A stretch of 48,574 nt of DNA from Thermoflexales bacterium (GTDB lineage Bacteria > Chloroflexota > Anaerolineae > B4-G1 > DUEL01), in the NCBI GenBank assembly GCA_014360895.1, contig JACIWQ010000010.1, positions 1 through 48,574 of the forward strand. The letters run 5' to 3'. Made by a program: the position numbers and the translations under genes. Positions 16,783 to 24,532 of the stretch are shown one piece after another. Under the pieces are notes generated by a model that saw nothing but the letters and a program-made list of their open reading frames with translations, was not told the origin of the DNA and made no database searches. Every line of letters begins with the position of its first letter. The stretch's first letter is position 1.

Positions 16783-17514
16783 ATGAGTCGGAACCTGATC
16801 ATAGAGTTGCCCCCGGTCTCTGTGATCATCCCGGCCTATAACGAGGAGGCATTTCTGGGGATGACCATCACCGGAGTCCTGGAATCCGGGTTCCCCTGTG
16901 AGCTCATCATTGTGGATGACGGTTCCACCGATCAGACCTCTCAGATCCTGAAAGGTTTTGAGCCCCGGATCCGGGTGGTCCGACACCCGGTCAATCGGGG
17001 GAAGGGTGCCGCCATGGCCTCGGGGGTTCGGACCGCCGCCGGGGAAATCGTGGTGTTCTGTGACGCGCACGTGCTGGGGCTGAGGCAATACCATTTCCTC
17101 TCACTGGTTCTCCCCCTGCTTCAGGGGCCGACCCGGGCCGTTCTGGGTGTGGCGATGCCCCGGACGCCGCCCTTCCCGTGGCTCATTATGCCCATTCTGA
17201 CGGGACAACGGGCTTATTTCCGGCGCGATCTGGAGCCTTTGCTGGTCACTATGGAACGTCTGGGCTACGGAGTGGAGACCTTCCTTTTCCGTTGCTTTCC
17301 TCTCCGGCAAACCGCGGTAGTGTTGCTGCCCGGTCTGATCCATCTGATTAAGCCTCAGTTTCTCTCGCCCCCCGCGGTGGCGAAGGGATACTGGCGGGAA
17401 TCGGTGGAAATCCTGGGGACTTTGGCCTGGCTTGGAAAAGAGCACGGGACTGCGCTGCTGCGGAGGAAGATATGGCCGAAAGGAGGGTTCCCGAAGCCGT
17501 CCGTCTTCGCCTGA
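16783..17514 (+). CDS. Family 2 glycosyltransferase
   Basis: A 243-residue GT-A fold glycosyltransferase. VSVIIPAYNEEAFLG begins the nucleotide-sugar domain, IIVDDGSTDQTSQI carries the first Asp region, RHPVNRGKGAAMASG follows, and VVFCDAHV stands where GT2 enzymes have the metal-binding DxD (here D-A-H, an imperfect motif). The C-terminal 80 residues are rich in aromatic and hydrophobic residues but show no clear membrane helix. GGAGAG before ATG 16783 supports this start over ATGs at 16720 and 16771. The next glycosyltransferase overlaps its end by 43 nt, so the two form an operon; the acceptor is unknown. Confidence 0.8.
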   Translation: MSRNLIIELPPVSVIIPAYNEEAFLGMTITGVLESGFPCELIIVDDGSTDQTSQILKGFEPRIRVVRHPVNRGKGAAMASGVRTAAGEIVVFCDAHVLGLRQYHFLSLVLPLLQGPTRAVLGVAMPRTPPFPWLIMPILTGQRAYFRRDLEPLLVTMERLGYGVETFLFRCFPLRQTAVVLLPGLIHLIKPQFLSPPAVAKGYWRESVEILGTLAWLGKEHGTALLRRKIWPKGGFPKPSVFA

Positions 17515-18482
17515 GTGTGGTCATCCCGACGCTCAACGAGGCCGTCTACCTACCTAATTTGCTGGACGCCCTGGCCGTCCAGACCCGCCCGGCGGACGAA
17601 ATCGTCGTCGCCGACGCGGGGTCCACCGACGGGACTCCCGATATTGCCCGAAGATACGGCGCGCGGGTGGTGAAGGGGGGAACCCCGGCAGTCGGCCGGA
17701 ATGCTGGAGCCGGGATCGCGACGGGCGACCTGCTCCTGTTCCTGGACGCGGACGTTGTCCCCCCGCCGGATTTCATAGAGCATGCTGTGGCGGAATTCCT
17801 GCGGAAAGGCTACGATGTAGCGACGGCGCGGGTGGTCCCGTGGGACGGCAGCCTGCTGGAGCGGGTGGCCCACGATATGGCGAACCTCTACTTCATCCTG
17901 ATGCAGCCCGTCCTGCCCTATGCGCCGGGCTTTTGCATCCTGGTCCGGCGAAGCTTGCATGAGAAAATCGGTGGCTTTGACGAGACGCTCTGGATGAGCG
18001 AGGACATAGACTACGTCCGGCGGGCGGCCCGCTGCGGCCGCTTCGGAGTCCTGACCAGCACATGCATCCCCGTCTCCATGCGGAGATTCCGCAAGGAGGG
18101 GATGTTGCGCACGGGGGCCAAATATCTTTGGTGTGAGATGCAGATGTTGCGGGGGAAACCGGTTCGGAAAATCCCTTTTAAGTATGAGTTCGGAGCCTTT
18201 CCGCCCCCGGCCCGCCATCAATCCCGGCGCCACTTCAGAGTCCTTGCCGTACCGCTTCCCCTGGAGGTGGTCCAACAGATGCTCCAGGGGAAGTCTACCC
18301 ACCGCAAAGAACGCGAAGAAAAGTCCGCACAACCTCCGCGCTTCAAAAACTCAACCGATCCGATGAAAACACTTTTTGGAAAGGAGTCCCGTGAGAATCC
18401 TGTTGACTGGAGCCTTCGGCAACGTCGGGCAGAGTGCAATGGAAGAGTTGATCCGCCAGGGGCATCGGGTCCGGTGCTTTGA
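17472..18482 (+). CDS. Family 2 glycosyltransferase with unusual C-terminal tail
   Basis: A 336-residue GT2 protein. LSVVIPTLNEAVYLPNLLDAL, EIVVADAGSTDGT and LLLFLDADVVPPPDFI (a proper DAD metal site) identify the catalytic domain, and GGFDETLWMSEDIDYVRRAARCG contains the ED catalytic-base region. It resembles the short polysaccharide-type glycosyltransferases of TIGR04283 layout. After about residue 235 the sequence becomes Arg/Pro-rich; from about 18300 it reads through DNA resembling the dispersed CAAAGAxGCGAAG intergenic repeat and then overlaps the next gene by 92 nt. The true conserved end is probably near 18230, and a frameshift or lost stop is likely. It overlaps the preceding glycosyltransferase by 43 nt. 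Confidence 0.75.
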   Translation: MAERRVPEAVRLRLSVVIPTLNEAVYLPNLLDALAVQTRPADEIVVADAGSTDGTPDIARRYGARVVKGGTPAVGRNAGAGIATGDLLLFLDADVVPPPDFIEHAVAEFLRKGYDVATARVVPWDGSLLERVAHDMANLYFILMQPVLPYAPGFCILVRRSLHEKIGGFDETLWMSEDIDYVRRAARCGRFGVLTSTCIPVSMRRFRKEGMLRTGAKYLWCEMQMLRGKPVRKIPFKYEFGAFPPPARHQSRRHFRVLAVPLPLEVVQQMLQGKSTHRKEREEKSAQPPRFKNSTDPMKTLFGKESRENPVDWSLRQRRAECNGRVDPPGASGPVL

Positions 18483-19413
18483 CCTGCGGACGAAAGCCAA
18501 CGAGCGCGCGGCCCGCCGCTGGGGCGACCGCATAGAGGTCGTCTGGGGCGACCTGCGCAACCCCGAAGACGTCGCCCGGGCGGTGGAAGGGCAGGACGTG
18601 GTCGTCCATCTGGCCTTCATCATCCCCAAACTCTCCGCCACGGGGATTGAGTCGGAGGCCCGGCCCGACCTGGCCTACCAGGTGAACGTGGAAGGCACCC
18701 GCAATCTGATAGAGGCGATGAAGGCCCAGCTCCGCCCGCCGCGCCTGGTCTTCTCGTCGTCCCTGCACGTCTACGGGCGGACGCAGGACCAGCTCCCGCC
18801 CCGCCGGGCCGACGATCCGGTGGACCCCATAGAGCACTATTCCCGACATAAGGTCCTCTGTGAGCAGATGATCCGGGATTCGGGCCTGGAATGGGTCATC
18901 CTGCGCTTTGGCGCGGTCTTCCCCCTCGCCATGCGCCCCGACCCGGGGATGTTTGACGTCCCGCTGGAGAATCGGATGGAATTCGTCCACACCCGGGACG
19001 TGGGCCTGGCGATTGCCAACGCGGTGAGCCACCCGGAGGTCTGGGGGAAGGTCCTGCTCATCGGCGGGGGGCCCCGCTGCCAGTTCTACTTCCGGGAGAT
19101 TGCGACGCGGATTCTGGAGGCGATGGGGGTGGGGATGCTCCCGGAGGAGGCTTTCAGCACGGTCCCCTTCTGCACCGACTGGCTGGATACCGAGGAAAGC
19201 CAGCGGCTCTTGCAGTATCAGCAACGGACGCTGGACGATTATATCCGGGACATGGTGGCCGTGCTGGGCTTCCGGCGGCATCTGATCCGGGCCTTCCGCC
19301 CGCTGGTGCGGCGGTGGCTGCTGCGGCAATCGCCGTACTGGAGACGGCGGCAGGAGGAGGCCCGGCGGGCCCGCCGCGCCCGGCCGGTCCAGCGGCCCTC
19401 GCTGGCCCGGTAG
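18391..19413 (+). CDS. NAD-dependent epimerase/dehydratase (extended SDR)
   Basis: A 340-residue Rossmann-fold protein. RILLTGAFGNVGQSAMEEL is the TGxxGxxG NAD(P)-binding motif. VVHLAFI and the SSLHVYG segment are typical of sugar-nucleotide epimerases, but the catalytic motif reads HYSRHK instead of YxxxK, so the YxxxK tyrosine (Y of HYS, K of RHK) is kept with normal spacing. GVNVEGTRNLIEA matches the family. A basic C-terminal tail (RRWLLRQSPYWRRRQEEARRARRARP) is unusual and may associate with the membrane. I chose GTG 18391 because AAGGAG precedes it; a TTG at 18376 is the alternative. It is probably the last gene of the glycosyltransferase operon and acts on a nucleotide sugar. Confidence 0.8.
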   Translation: MRILLTGAFGNVGQSAMEELIRQGHRVRCFDLRTKANERAARRWGDRIEVVWGDLRNPEDVARAVEGQDVVVHLAFIIPKLSATGIESEARPDLAYQVNVEGTRNLIEAMKAQLRPPRLVFSSSLHVYGRTQDQLPPRRADDPVDPIEHYSRHKVLCEQMIRDSGLEWVILRFGAVFPLAMRPDPGMFDVPLENRMEFVHTRDVGLAIANAVSHPEVWGKVLLIGGGPRCQFYFREIATRILEAMGVGMLPEEAFSTVPFCTDWLDTEESQRLLQYQQRTLDDYIRDMVAVLGFRRHLIRAFRPLVRRWLLRQSPYWRRRQEEARRARRARPVQRPSLAR

Positions 19414-19469
19414 AGGGAAGCGTACCGTAGCACTGGCCGCCACGAACGTGCCAGGCACTTTCAGCAGAT

Positions 19470-19497
19470 GTGGGACAACTGCGAGCAGTTGTCCCAC
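19470..19497. repeat. Perfect 13-bp inverted repeat
   Basis: GTGGGACAACTGC (19470-19482) and GCAGTTGTCCCAC (19485-19497) around GA. It follows the epimerase gene by 57 nt but lacks a U-tract. A half-copy of the window's terminator core (GTGCCAGGCACTTTC, 19448-19462) precedes it. Together they may end the operon inefficiently. A GCCGGCCGCCGGGTCGG palindrome follows at about 19515-19533. Confidence 0.6.
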
Positions 19498-19572
19498 AAA
19501 CTGCACAGATGTAGCGCCGGCCGCCGGGTCGGTACGGGCGAACAGCCCGCGCTAAGGGGAAAATAAACCTCA

Positions 19573-19656
19573 TCGGAAATAGGACGCGGATGAACGCGGA
19601 CGAGCGCAGATTTTCCATAAGAAGACACGTGCTACGCCACCTGACGCTATTTCCGA
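19573..19656. repeat. 84-bp dispersed repeat, copy 1
   Basis: The element runs from TCGGAAATAG to CTATTTCCGA, which are inverted repeats of each other. A diverged copy in the opposite orientation lies at 46636-46723, sharing the inner GGACGCGGA...ACGCGGACGAGCGCAGATTTT. The short length, terminal inverted repeats and two dispersed copies resemble a miniature mobile element. It lies in the leader of the radical SAM gene at 19696. Confidence 0.75.
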
Positions 19657-19695
19657 TAAAGTCCAACGAGTCCCAAAGCCTGCGAAAGGAGAGAT

Positions 19696-21237
19696 ATGAA
19701 CGTTCTGCTCGTTTACCCCCGCTTCCCGGATACCTTCTGGAGTTTCAAGCACGCGCTGCGGTTCATCCGCAAGGCGGCGTTCGGTCCGCCGCTGGGGCTG
19801 CTGACCGTGGCGGCCATGCTGCCCCGGGAGTGGCCGAAGCGGCTGGTGGACCTGAACGTGACCGACCTGCGCCCGGCCGACCTGGAATGGGCCGACATGG
19901 CGATGGTGAGCGGGATGGGCATCCAGCGGGAGTCGGCACGGGAGGTCATTGCTCGCTGCAAGGCGGCAGGGCTGACCGTCGTCGCCGGAGGGCCGCTCTT
20001 CACCGAGGAATACGAGAAGTTCGGCCAGGTGGACCACTTCGTCCTGGACGAGGGGGAATTGACCCTGCCGCGCTTCCTGGCCGACCTGGAGCGGGGGACG
20101 CCCCAGCGGGTCTACCGGGCCGACGGCTTCGCCGATATGCGCCAGTCGCCCGTACCGCTCTGGGAACTGGCCGACATGCCCCGCTACGCGTCTATGGCGG
20201 TGCAGTTCTCCCGGGGGTGCCCCTTTGACTGCGAGTTCTGCAACATCACCGCGCTCCTGGGCCGGGTGCCCCGCACCAAGAGCGCCGAACAGGTGGTCGC
20301 CGAATTGGACCGTCTCTACGGCCTGGGCTGGCGGGGGAGCGTCTTCTTCGTGGACGACAATCTCATCGGCGACCGCCGCGCGGCGAAGAACGAACTCCTG
20401 CCCGCGCTGATAGAATGGCGGAAGGACAAAGTCGGCGTCACCTTCAGCACCCAGGTCTCCATTAACCTGGCCGACGACGAGGAGTTGCTGCGCCAGATGG
20501 TGGAGGCAGGATTCACCACCGTCTTCATCGGCATTGAGACGCCCTGCGAGGAGAGCCTCTCGGAGGCCCACAAGGCCCAGAACCTCCGCCGGGACCTGCT
20601 GGAGAGCGTCCGGCGCATCCAGCGGGCCGGGATGCACGTGGAGGGAGGCTTCATCGTCGGCTTTGATAGCGACACGCCGTCTATCTTCCGCCGCCAGATG
20701 GAGTTCATCCAGCAGAGCGGCATCGCGGCGGCGATGGTGGGGTTATTACAGGCCCCCTACGGGACCCGGCTCTACGAGCGGCTGAAGCGGGAGGGGCGAC
20801 TGGCCGGGGAGCCCTCCGGCAACAACGTGGTGGATTTCACCAACATCATCCCGAAGATGGGGCTGGAGGTGCTGAAAGACGGGTACCGGGGGCTCCTGAA
20901 GTATATCTATTCCCCCGCTGCCTACTACGAGCGGGTGCGCACGTTCCTGAAGGAGTACCGTCCTCCGCGCCTGCGGGTGCATCTGGATGGGGAGACTATC
21001 CTGGCCTTCTTCCGGTCCGTCTATCAACTGGGGATTCGGGGGGCCGAGCGGGTGCACTACTGGCGGCTGCTGCTGTGGACGCTGTTGCGGCGGCCGCGCT
21101 CGTTCCCGATGGCGGTGACGCTGGCGATTTACGGCTTCCACTTTCGCCGGGTCTGCGAAGAGCAGGTGCTGCGCGCGACGCAGAGCCTGGCACAGGTTGC
21201 GAAAGGCAGGCCGGCGTTGAATCCCGGCGAAATGTAG
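19696..21237 (+). CDS. B12-binding-domain radical SAM protein (DUF4070/HpnP-like)
   Basis: A 513-residue enzyme with an N-terminal cobalamin-binding-like Rossmann domain (MNVLLVYPRFPDTFWSF...FGPPLGLLTVAAML, 1-150). The radical SAM core follows, with C175, C179 and C182 in RGCPFDCEFC binding the [4Fe-4S] cluster, and then a DUF4070-type C-terminal region (about 350-510). The WSFKHAL...FPPLGLLTVAAMLP pattern is that of the HpnP family, whose best known member is the hopanoid C-2 methylase, but many relatives have other or unknown roles; no hopanoid genes are visible here. The DxHxxG B12 signature is absent, as is usual in this family. GAAAGGAGAG supports ATG 19696. The methyltransferase gene downstream is convergent. 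Confidence 0.88.
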   Translation: MNVLLVYPRFPDTFWSFKHALRFIRKAAFGPPLGLLTVAAMLPREWPKRLVDLNVTDLRPADLEWADMAMVSGMGIQRESAREVIARCKAAGLTVVAGGPLFTEEYEKFGQVDHFVLDEGELTLPRFLADLERGTPQRVYRADGFADMRQSPVPLWELADMPRYASMAVQFSRGCPFDCEFCNITALLGRVPRTKSAEQVVAELDRLYGLGWRGSVFFVDDNLIGDRRAAKNELLPALIEWRKDKVGVTFSTQVSINLADDEELLRQMVEAGFTTVFIGIETPCEESLSEAHKAQNLRRDLLESVRRIQRAGMHVEGGFIVGFDSDTPSIFRRQMEFIQQSGIAAAMVGLLQAPYGTRLYERLKREGRLAGEPSGNNVVDFTNIIPKMGLEVLKDGYRGLLKYIYSPAAYYERVRTFLKEYRPPRLRVHLDGETILAFFRSVYQLGIRGAERVHYWRLLLWTLLRRPRSFPMAVTLAIYGFHFRRVCEEQVLRATQSLAQVAKGRPALNPGEM

Positions 21238-21244
21238 TCGCCCC

Positions 21245-22063
21245 CTATTCTCGCGCTCCAGGGACAGCCACTGCAAACACTTCCCGCTCAAAGAACCAGC
21301 GGAAGGGCGGCCAGTGGAAGAGGATATAGCGGGCCAGGCGGAAGATAAGGCCCTCCCGCCGGTGTTGCGGCGGCGTATCCAGCCAGACACGGGCACGGAA
21401 TCCGTTGCGGCGCAGCACCCGCCAGAGGCTTAGCCCGCTCTGCTCGTTGACGTGCACGTCCACATTGGCAGGAATCAGCGCCCGGGGGTCGCGGGGATAT
21501 GCGGCCCCCTGTCCCATCAGAATCCGCACCAGCCGGACCACCGGGTAGGCGTAGCGGTCATACCAGGCGTTGGGGGCGGTGTGGATGACCAGCCGACCAT
21601 CGGGCTTGAGGACCCGGCGCGCCTCCCGGAGCGCTTGATCCAGTTCCCAGGGGTAGAGGTGCTCCACGATGTCAAACATAAGTACCCGGTCAAAGGTGCC
21701 GTCGGGGAAGGGAAGACGGCGGGCATCGGCCTGATAGACGCCCGCCGCCTCCCCGTCCGCCACGGCCTGCCGGGAAAGGGTGACGGCGGCCCGCGCGTAG
21801 TCAATCCCGTGGGCTTCTGCGCCTGCGCGGGTGCAGTGGCGCAGAATCTCCCCCCGCCCGCACCCCACGTCCAGCACCCGCATCCCTGGGCCGATGCCGG
21901 CCACCGCAAAGGCGGCCCGCAGCCGGCGGGAGAGTTCCTTCCCCTCCGTGGCGACGAATTCCTCATACCCCTCGCAGACGGAGAGGAAGTACTCATGGTC
22001 GTACCGGTCCGGTGGCACCGACGGTGCCGCCCCGGCGGAGTTCGGATTTCTGACCTGATTCAC
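21245..22063 (-). CDS. SAM-dependent class I methyltransferase
   Basis: A 272-residue methyltransferase of the Methyltransf_11/25 type. MRVLDVGCGRGEILRHC (about residues 45-60) is motif I binding SAM, HGIDYARAAV contains the acidic motif II, and FDRVLMFDIVEHLYPWELDQALREARRVLKPDGRLVIHTAPN covers motifs III-IV. The N-terminal DHEYFLSVCEGYEEF is typical of ubiquinone/menaquinone-biosynthesis-like or sugar methyltransferases, but no substrate can be assigned. I prefer GTG 22063 with AAGGTGG upstream. The frame stays open through repeat DNA to 22273 only because the repeats contain no stop in it. It ends 7 nt from the convergent radical SAM gene. Confidence 0.85.
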   Translation of the reverse strand: MNQVRNPNSAGAAPSVPPDRYDHEYFLSVCEGYEEFVATEGKELSRRLRAAFAVAGIGPGMRVLDVGCGRGEILRHCTRAGAEAHGIDYARAAVTLSRQAVADGEAAGVYQADARRLPFPDGTFDRVLMFDIVEHLYPWELDQALREARRVLKPDGRLVIHTAPNAWYDRYAYPVVRLVRILMGQGAAYPRDPRALIPANVDVHVNEQSGLSLWRVLRRNGFRARVWLDTPPQHRREGLIFRLARYILFHWPPFRWFFEREVFAVAVPGARE

Positions 22064-22090
22064 GGCGATTCCCACCTTGTAGGATGAAAC

Positions 22091-22320
22091 CCCGAAGGCA
22101 CAAAGACACGAAGAAAATAAATTTTTACTTCGTGTCTTCGTGTCTTCGTGTCTTCGTGTCTTTGTGGTAAAATGGAAAACCACGAAGACACAAAGGCACA
22201 AAGAAAATAAATTTTTACTTCGTGTCTTCGTGACTTTGTGGTAAAATGGAAAACCACGAAGACACAAAGACACAAAGAAAATAAATTTTTACTTCGTGTC
22301 TTCGCGTCTTTGCGGTAAAA
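22091..22320. repeat. Three-unit hairpin repeat of CACGAAGACACAAAG type
   Basis: The core AAGAAAATAAATTTTTACTT occurs at 22111, 22201 and 22275. In each unit it is flanked by CACGAAGACACAAAG-like and inverted CTTCGTGTCTTCG-like arms, so each unit folds into a long hairpin. The first unit is 16 bp longer through extra copies of an 8-bp TGTCTTCG. The third unit supplies the last codons and the stop of murJ. Remnants of the same family lie at 46589-46612, 46744-46772 and about 18300-18320. Confidence 0.85.
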
Positions 22321-23902
22321 TCTTCTTGTGCAGAGCGTCGGTCAGAGCGGCCCGCAGCAGGTGGAGTTCCTCCACCCGCAGGGCCATGCTCAGAAGGGCG
22401 TAGGCGCCCCCTGCCAGTCCCCCGGCTCCGCCGACGACCAGAAGTTCCCCCCACAGGCCCGGCCCGGCCCAGGCCTCCAGCGGACGGGCCACTCTCCATG
22501 CGATGAGCGCCAGCACCAGGGAGGCGACCGTCACCCGAACCAGTAACCCCCAGACGCCGGAGTCCCCCAGTCCCCCCAGGTGGCGGCGGGTGAGGTAGAG
22601 CATGGTCAGCGCGTGGGCTGTCCATTTGCCGGAGTTGACCAGGACCAGCAACGGCAGCGTCAGGACTCCGGCGGCGGCCAGCGCGACCGCTGTCAGCGCG
22701 TAGAGGACGGTCGTCCCGATGCCCACCAATGCCGGGGTCCAGGTATCTTTGCGGGCATAGAAGGCGAAGATGAGCACCTGGTCCACCGCCGCGAACAGCA
22801 GGCCTGGGAGATGGCAACGCAGAGCTTCCGCTACGGCCAGGGTGTCGGCGCGGGTGAATCCCCCGTGCTCAAAGACGAGCGCCACCACGGGAACCGAGAG
22901 GCTCCACAGGGCGGCGGTTGCCGGAATGATGAGAAAAAGGACCAGACGGAGCCCCTGGGAGAGGGTGGTGCGGAACAGGGACGGGTTTGGTTCGGCGGCC
23001 TGCCGGGAAAGGGTGGGCAGAATGGCCAGCGAGATGGCCACGACGACCATCCCCAGCGGGAACTGGATAATCTGCGCCGCGTACTCCATCCAGGCGATGG
23101 CGGAGCCGCCGATGCGGGAGGCCAGGTGGTAACTGAGCACCACGGAGAGCAGGTTATCCACCACCAGACCGATCAGGACGGGCAGGTAGAGTTGCCCGAT
23201 GCGCCGTAGCGCCGGGTGGCCCAGGTCCAGGGTGGGGCGGAGACGGGCATCCCGCAGGCCGGGCAATTGGAGGACGACCTGGAGAATAGACCCCACCACC
23301 AGTCCCAAGGCCATACTGCGGACGCCCCACCACCGCCCCAGCAGGAGGGCCATCACCACGAGCGACGCGTTGAAAATCGCGGCGGTGAAAGCGGGGAAGG
23401 CGAAGCGCCGAAGCGCGTAGAGGGCGGCCGAGAAGACACCGGCCAGATTGAGAAAGAGGAGGGCCGGGAGGACCATCCGCAGGAGTTCGGTCGCCAGTTT
23501 CTGATCGGTCGGAGCTAGCCCGCCTGCCATCAGCCAGACCAGTTGGGGGGCGAAGATTTCCCCCAGGAGCAGGAAGAGGCCCACTATCAGGGTCACGGCG
23601 CTGGTCAGCAGGGCCAGCAGGCGCCACAACTCCGCCCGGCACTCCTCGGAGGCATAGTCGGAGAAGACGGGGACCAGCGCGGAACTAATCATCCCGCCCA
23701 CCAGCAGGTCGTACATCGTGGTGGGGACGCGGACTGCGGCGTTCAGGGCACTGACAGAGGGGCCGGCCCCGAATAGGCCCGATTTGACCATCTCCCGGAG
23801 CAATCCCAGGACTCGGCTGGCGATGTTGCCCAGGGAGATGAGACCGGCCGCCTGGGTGACCTCTACCTGCTCGCCCGCGAGCGCGCCTTCTGATGGCGCC
23901 AT
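22289..23902 (-). CDS. murJ: Lipid II flippase MurJ (MviN family)
   Basis: A 537-residue polytopic inner-membrane protein of the MOP superfamily that flips lipid II to the periplasmic face for peptidoglycan synthesis. About 14 hydrophobic segments are visible; the N-terminal SLGNIASRVLGLLREMVKSGLFGAG and the AFNAAVRVPTTMYDLLVGGMISSALVPVFS-like region are the family hallmarks. GGAGGAGGG immediately precedes ATG 23902. Its last seven or so residues (QRREDTK) come from the adjacent repeat and are probably not functional. It lies 12 nt after the PAS-domain gene on the same strand, so the two are probably co-transcribed. Confidence 0.93.
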   Translation of the reverse strand: MAPSEGALAGEQVEVTQAAGLISLGNIASRVLGLLREMVKSGLFGAGPSVSALNAAVRVPTTMYDLLVGGMISSALVPVFSDYASEECRAELWRLLALLTSAVTLIVGLFLLLGEIFAPQLVWLMAGGLAPTDQKLATELLRMVLPALLFLNLAGVFSAALYALRRFAFPAFTAAIFNASLVVMALLLGRWWGVRSMALGLVVGSILQVVLQLPGLRDARLRPTLDLGHPALRRIGQLYLPVLIGLVVDNLLSVVLSYHLASRIGGSAIAWMEYAAQIIQFPLGMVVVAISLAILPTLSRQAAEPNPSLFRTTLSQGLRLVLFLIIPATAALWSLSVPVVALVFEHGGFTRADTLAVAEALRCHLPGLLFAAVDQVLIFAFYARKDTWTPALVGIGTTVLYALTAVALAAAGVLTLPLLVLVNSGKWTAHALTMLYLTRRHLGGLGDSGVWGLLVRVTVASLVLALIAWRVARPLEAWAGPGLWGELLVVGGAGGLAGGAYALLSMALRVEELHLLRAALTDALHKKILPQRREDTK

Positions 23903-23914
23903 CCCTCCTCCGGT

Positions 23915-24241
23915 CTATTCTTTTCTTTCATAGCGTTCGTAGTAGCCCAGAAGGCGGCCATCGGCGCTCCGCACCGCCCGCATATAGACCCGATACCGTT
24001 CGTTCTCGTAGATGAACCGTTCCTCCACGCCATCCCGCATCTCTTCCAGGACCTGGAGGATGATCTCTTGCGAACGGGGGTTGTGGCAATCCAGCAGCGA
24101 CTGGCCCAGCAGGGTTTCGCCGCCCTTGTAGTGGGCGATCGCGGCCCGATTCATGTAGCGGATGATGTGGTTTGTGTCGGCGACAAGGATGGGTTCCGGC
24201 AGGCTATCCAGAATGGCAGCCAGCAGCGAGGTATCGGACAT
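23915..24241 (-). CDS. Single-domain PAS protein
   Basis: A 108-residue protein consisting of one PAS domain and nothing else: LLAAILDSLPEPILVADTNHIIRYMNRAAIAHYKGG (about residues 5-40), LLGQSLLDCHNPRSQEIILQVLEEM, then VEERFIYENERYRVYMRAVRSADGRLLGYYERYE. The SLLDCHNPRS segment and closing GYYERYE are shared with small stand-alone PAS sensors that I recall from anaerobic bacteria. The ligand (haem, flavin or small molecule) cannot be decided from sequence. AGGAGG supports ATG 24241; upstream sequence in the same frame is tRNA. It lies 12 nt before murJ, suggesting a link between a sensed signal and cell-wall synthesis, which is inference only. Confidence 0.8.
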   Translation of the reverse strand: MSDTSLLAAILDSLPEPILVADTNHIIRYMNRAAIAHYKGGETLLGQSLLDCHNPRSQEIILQVLEEMRDGVEERFIYENERYRVYMRAVRSADGRLLGYYERYERKE

Positions 24242-24266
24242 CGGGGCCTCCTGGTGATAGAACAAT

Positions 24267-24293
24267 AAACCGGCTGGAACACCCAGCCGGTTT
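24267..24293 (-). terminator. Rho-independent terminator of tRNA-Val
   Basis: An 11-bp perfect stem (AAACCGGCTGG / CCAGCCGGTTT) with a 5-nt loop, followed on the minus strand by ATTGTTCT, begins 1 nt after the tRNA 3' end. It separates the tRNA from the PAS-murJ genes. Confidence 0.85.
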
Positions 24294-24294
24294 G

Positions 24295-24368
24295 TGGGCG
24301 GTACAGGACTTGAACCTGTGGCCTCCACGATGTCAACGTGGCGCTCTGGCCATCTGAGCTAACCGCCC
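24295..24368 (-). tRNA. tRNA-Val (GAC anticodon)
   Basis: The 74-nt cloverleaf folds perfectly: acceptor GGGCGGT/ACCGCCC, D stem GCTC/GAGC, anticodon stem CCACG/CGTGG with loop TTGACAT giving anticodon GAC, and T stem ACAGG/CCTGT with loop TTCAAGT. The discriminator is A and the CCA end is not encoded. It has its own promoter (24381-24409) and terminator. Confidence 0.96.
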
Positions 24369-24380
24369 ATTCCGGCATAG

Positions 24381-24409
24381 ATTATACCACCGCTGGCAAA
24401 AATTGGCAA
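24381..24409 (-). promoter_or_regulatory. Promoter of tRNA-Val
   Basis: On the minus strand, TTGCCA (24409-24404), 17 nt, then TATAAT (24386-24381), 12 nt before the mature 5' end. Confidence 0.85.
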
Positions 24410-24456
24410 GGGTCCGGTCGTCCTCACCCCTCCCCCGGCCCTTCGGGCCACCCCCT

Positions 24457-24487
24457 CCCCTCTCCTGATTGAAGGTCAGGAGAGGGG
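24457..24487. terminator. GC-rich hairpin downstream of the lectin-fold gene
   Basis: A 12-bp perfect stem (CCCCTCTCCTGA / TCAGGAGAGGGG) with a 7-nt loop is flanked by further CTCACCCC / GGGGTG complementarity (24423-24503). It follows the minus-strand gene at 24533 by 46 nt. No U-tract is present, so it may be a dispersed repeat rather than a terminator; a CTCACCCCTCCCCCGGCCC fragment recurs at 48418-48436. Confidence 0.5.
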
Positions 24488-24532
24488 CAGGGGGGTGGAG
24501 TGAGGTTGTCCCAACTCCCGTCTCAACCCGGG

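Noticed and set aside
19470-19497. Rho-independent terminator
   Set aside because: The stem is perfect but the loop is only two bases and no U-tract follows on either strand; kept only as an inverted repeat.
22091-22320. CRISPR array
   Set aside because: Units differ in length, are internally palindromic and lack unique spacers of constant size; no cas genes are present.
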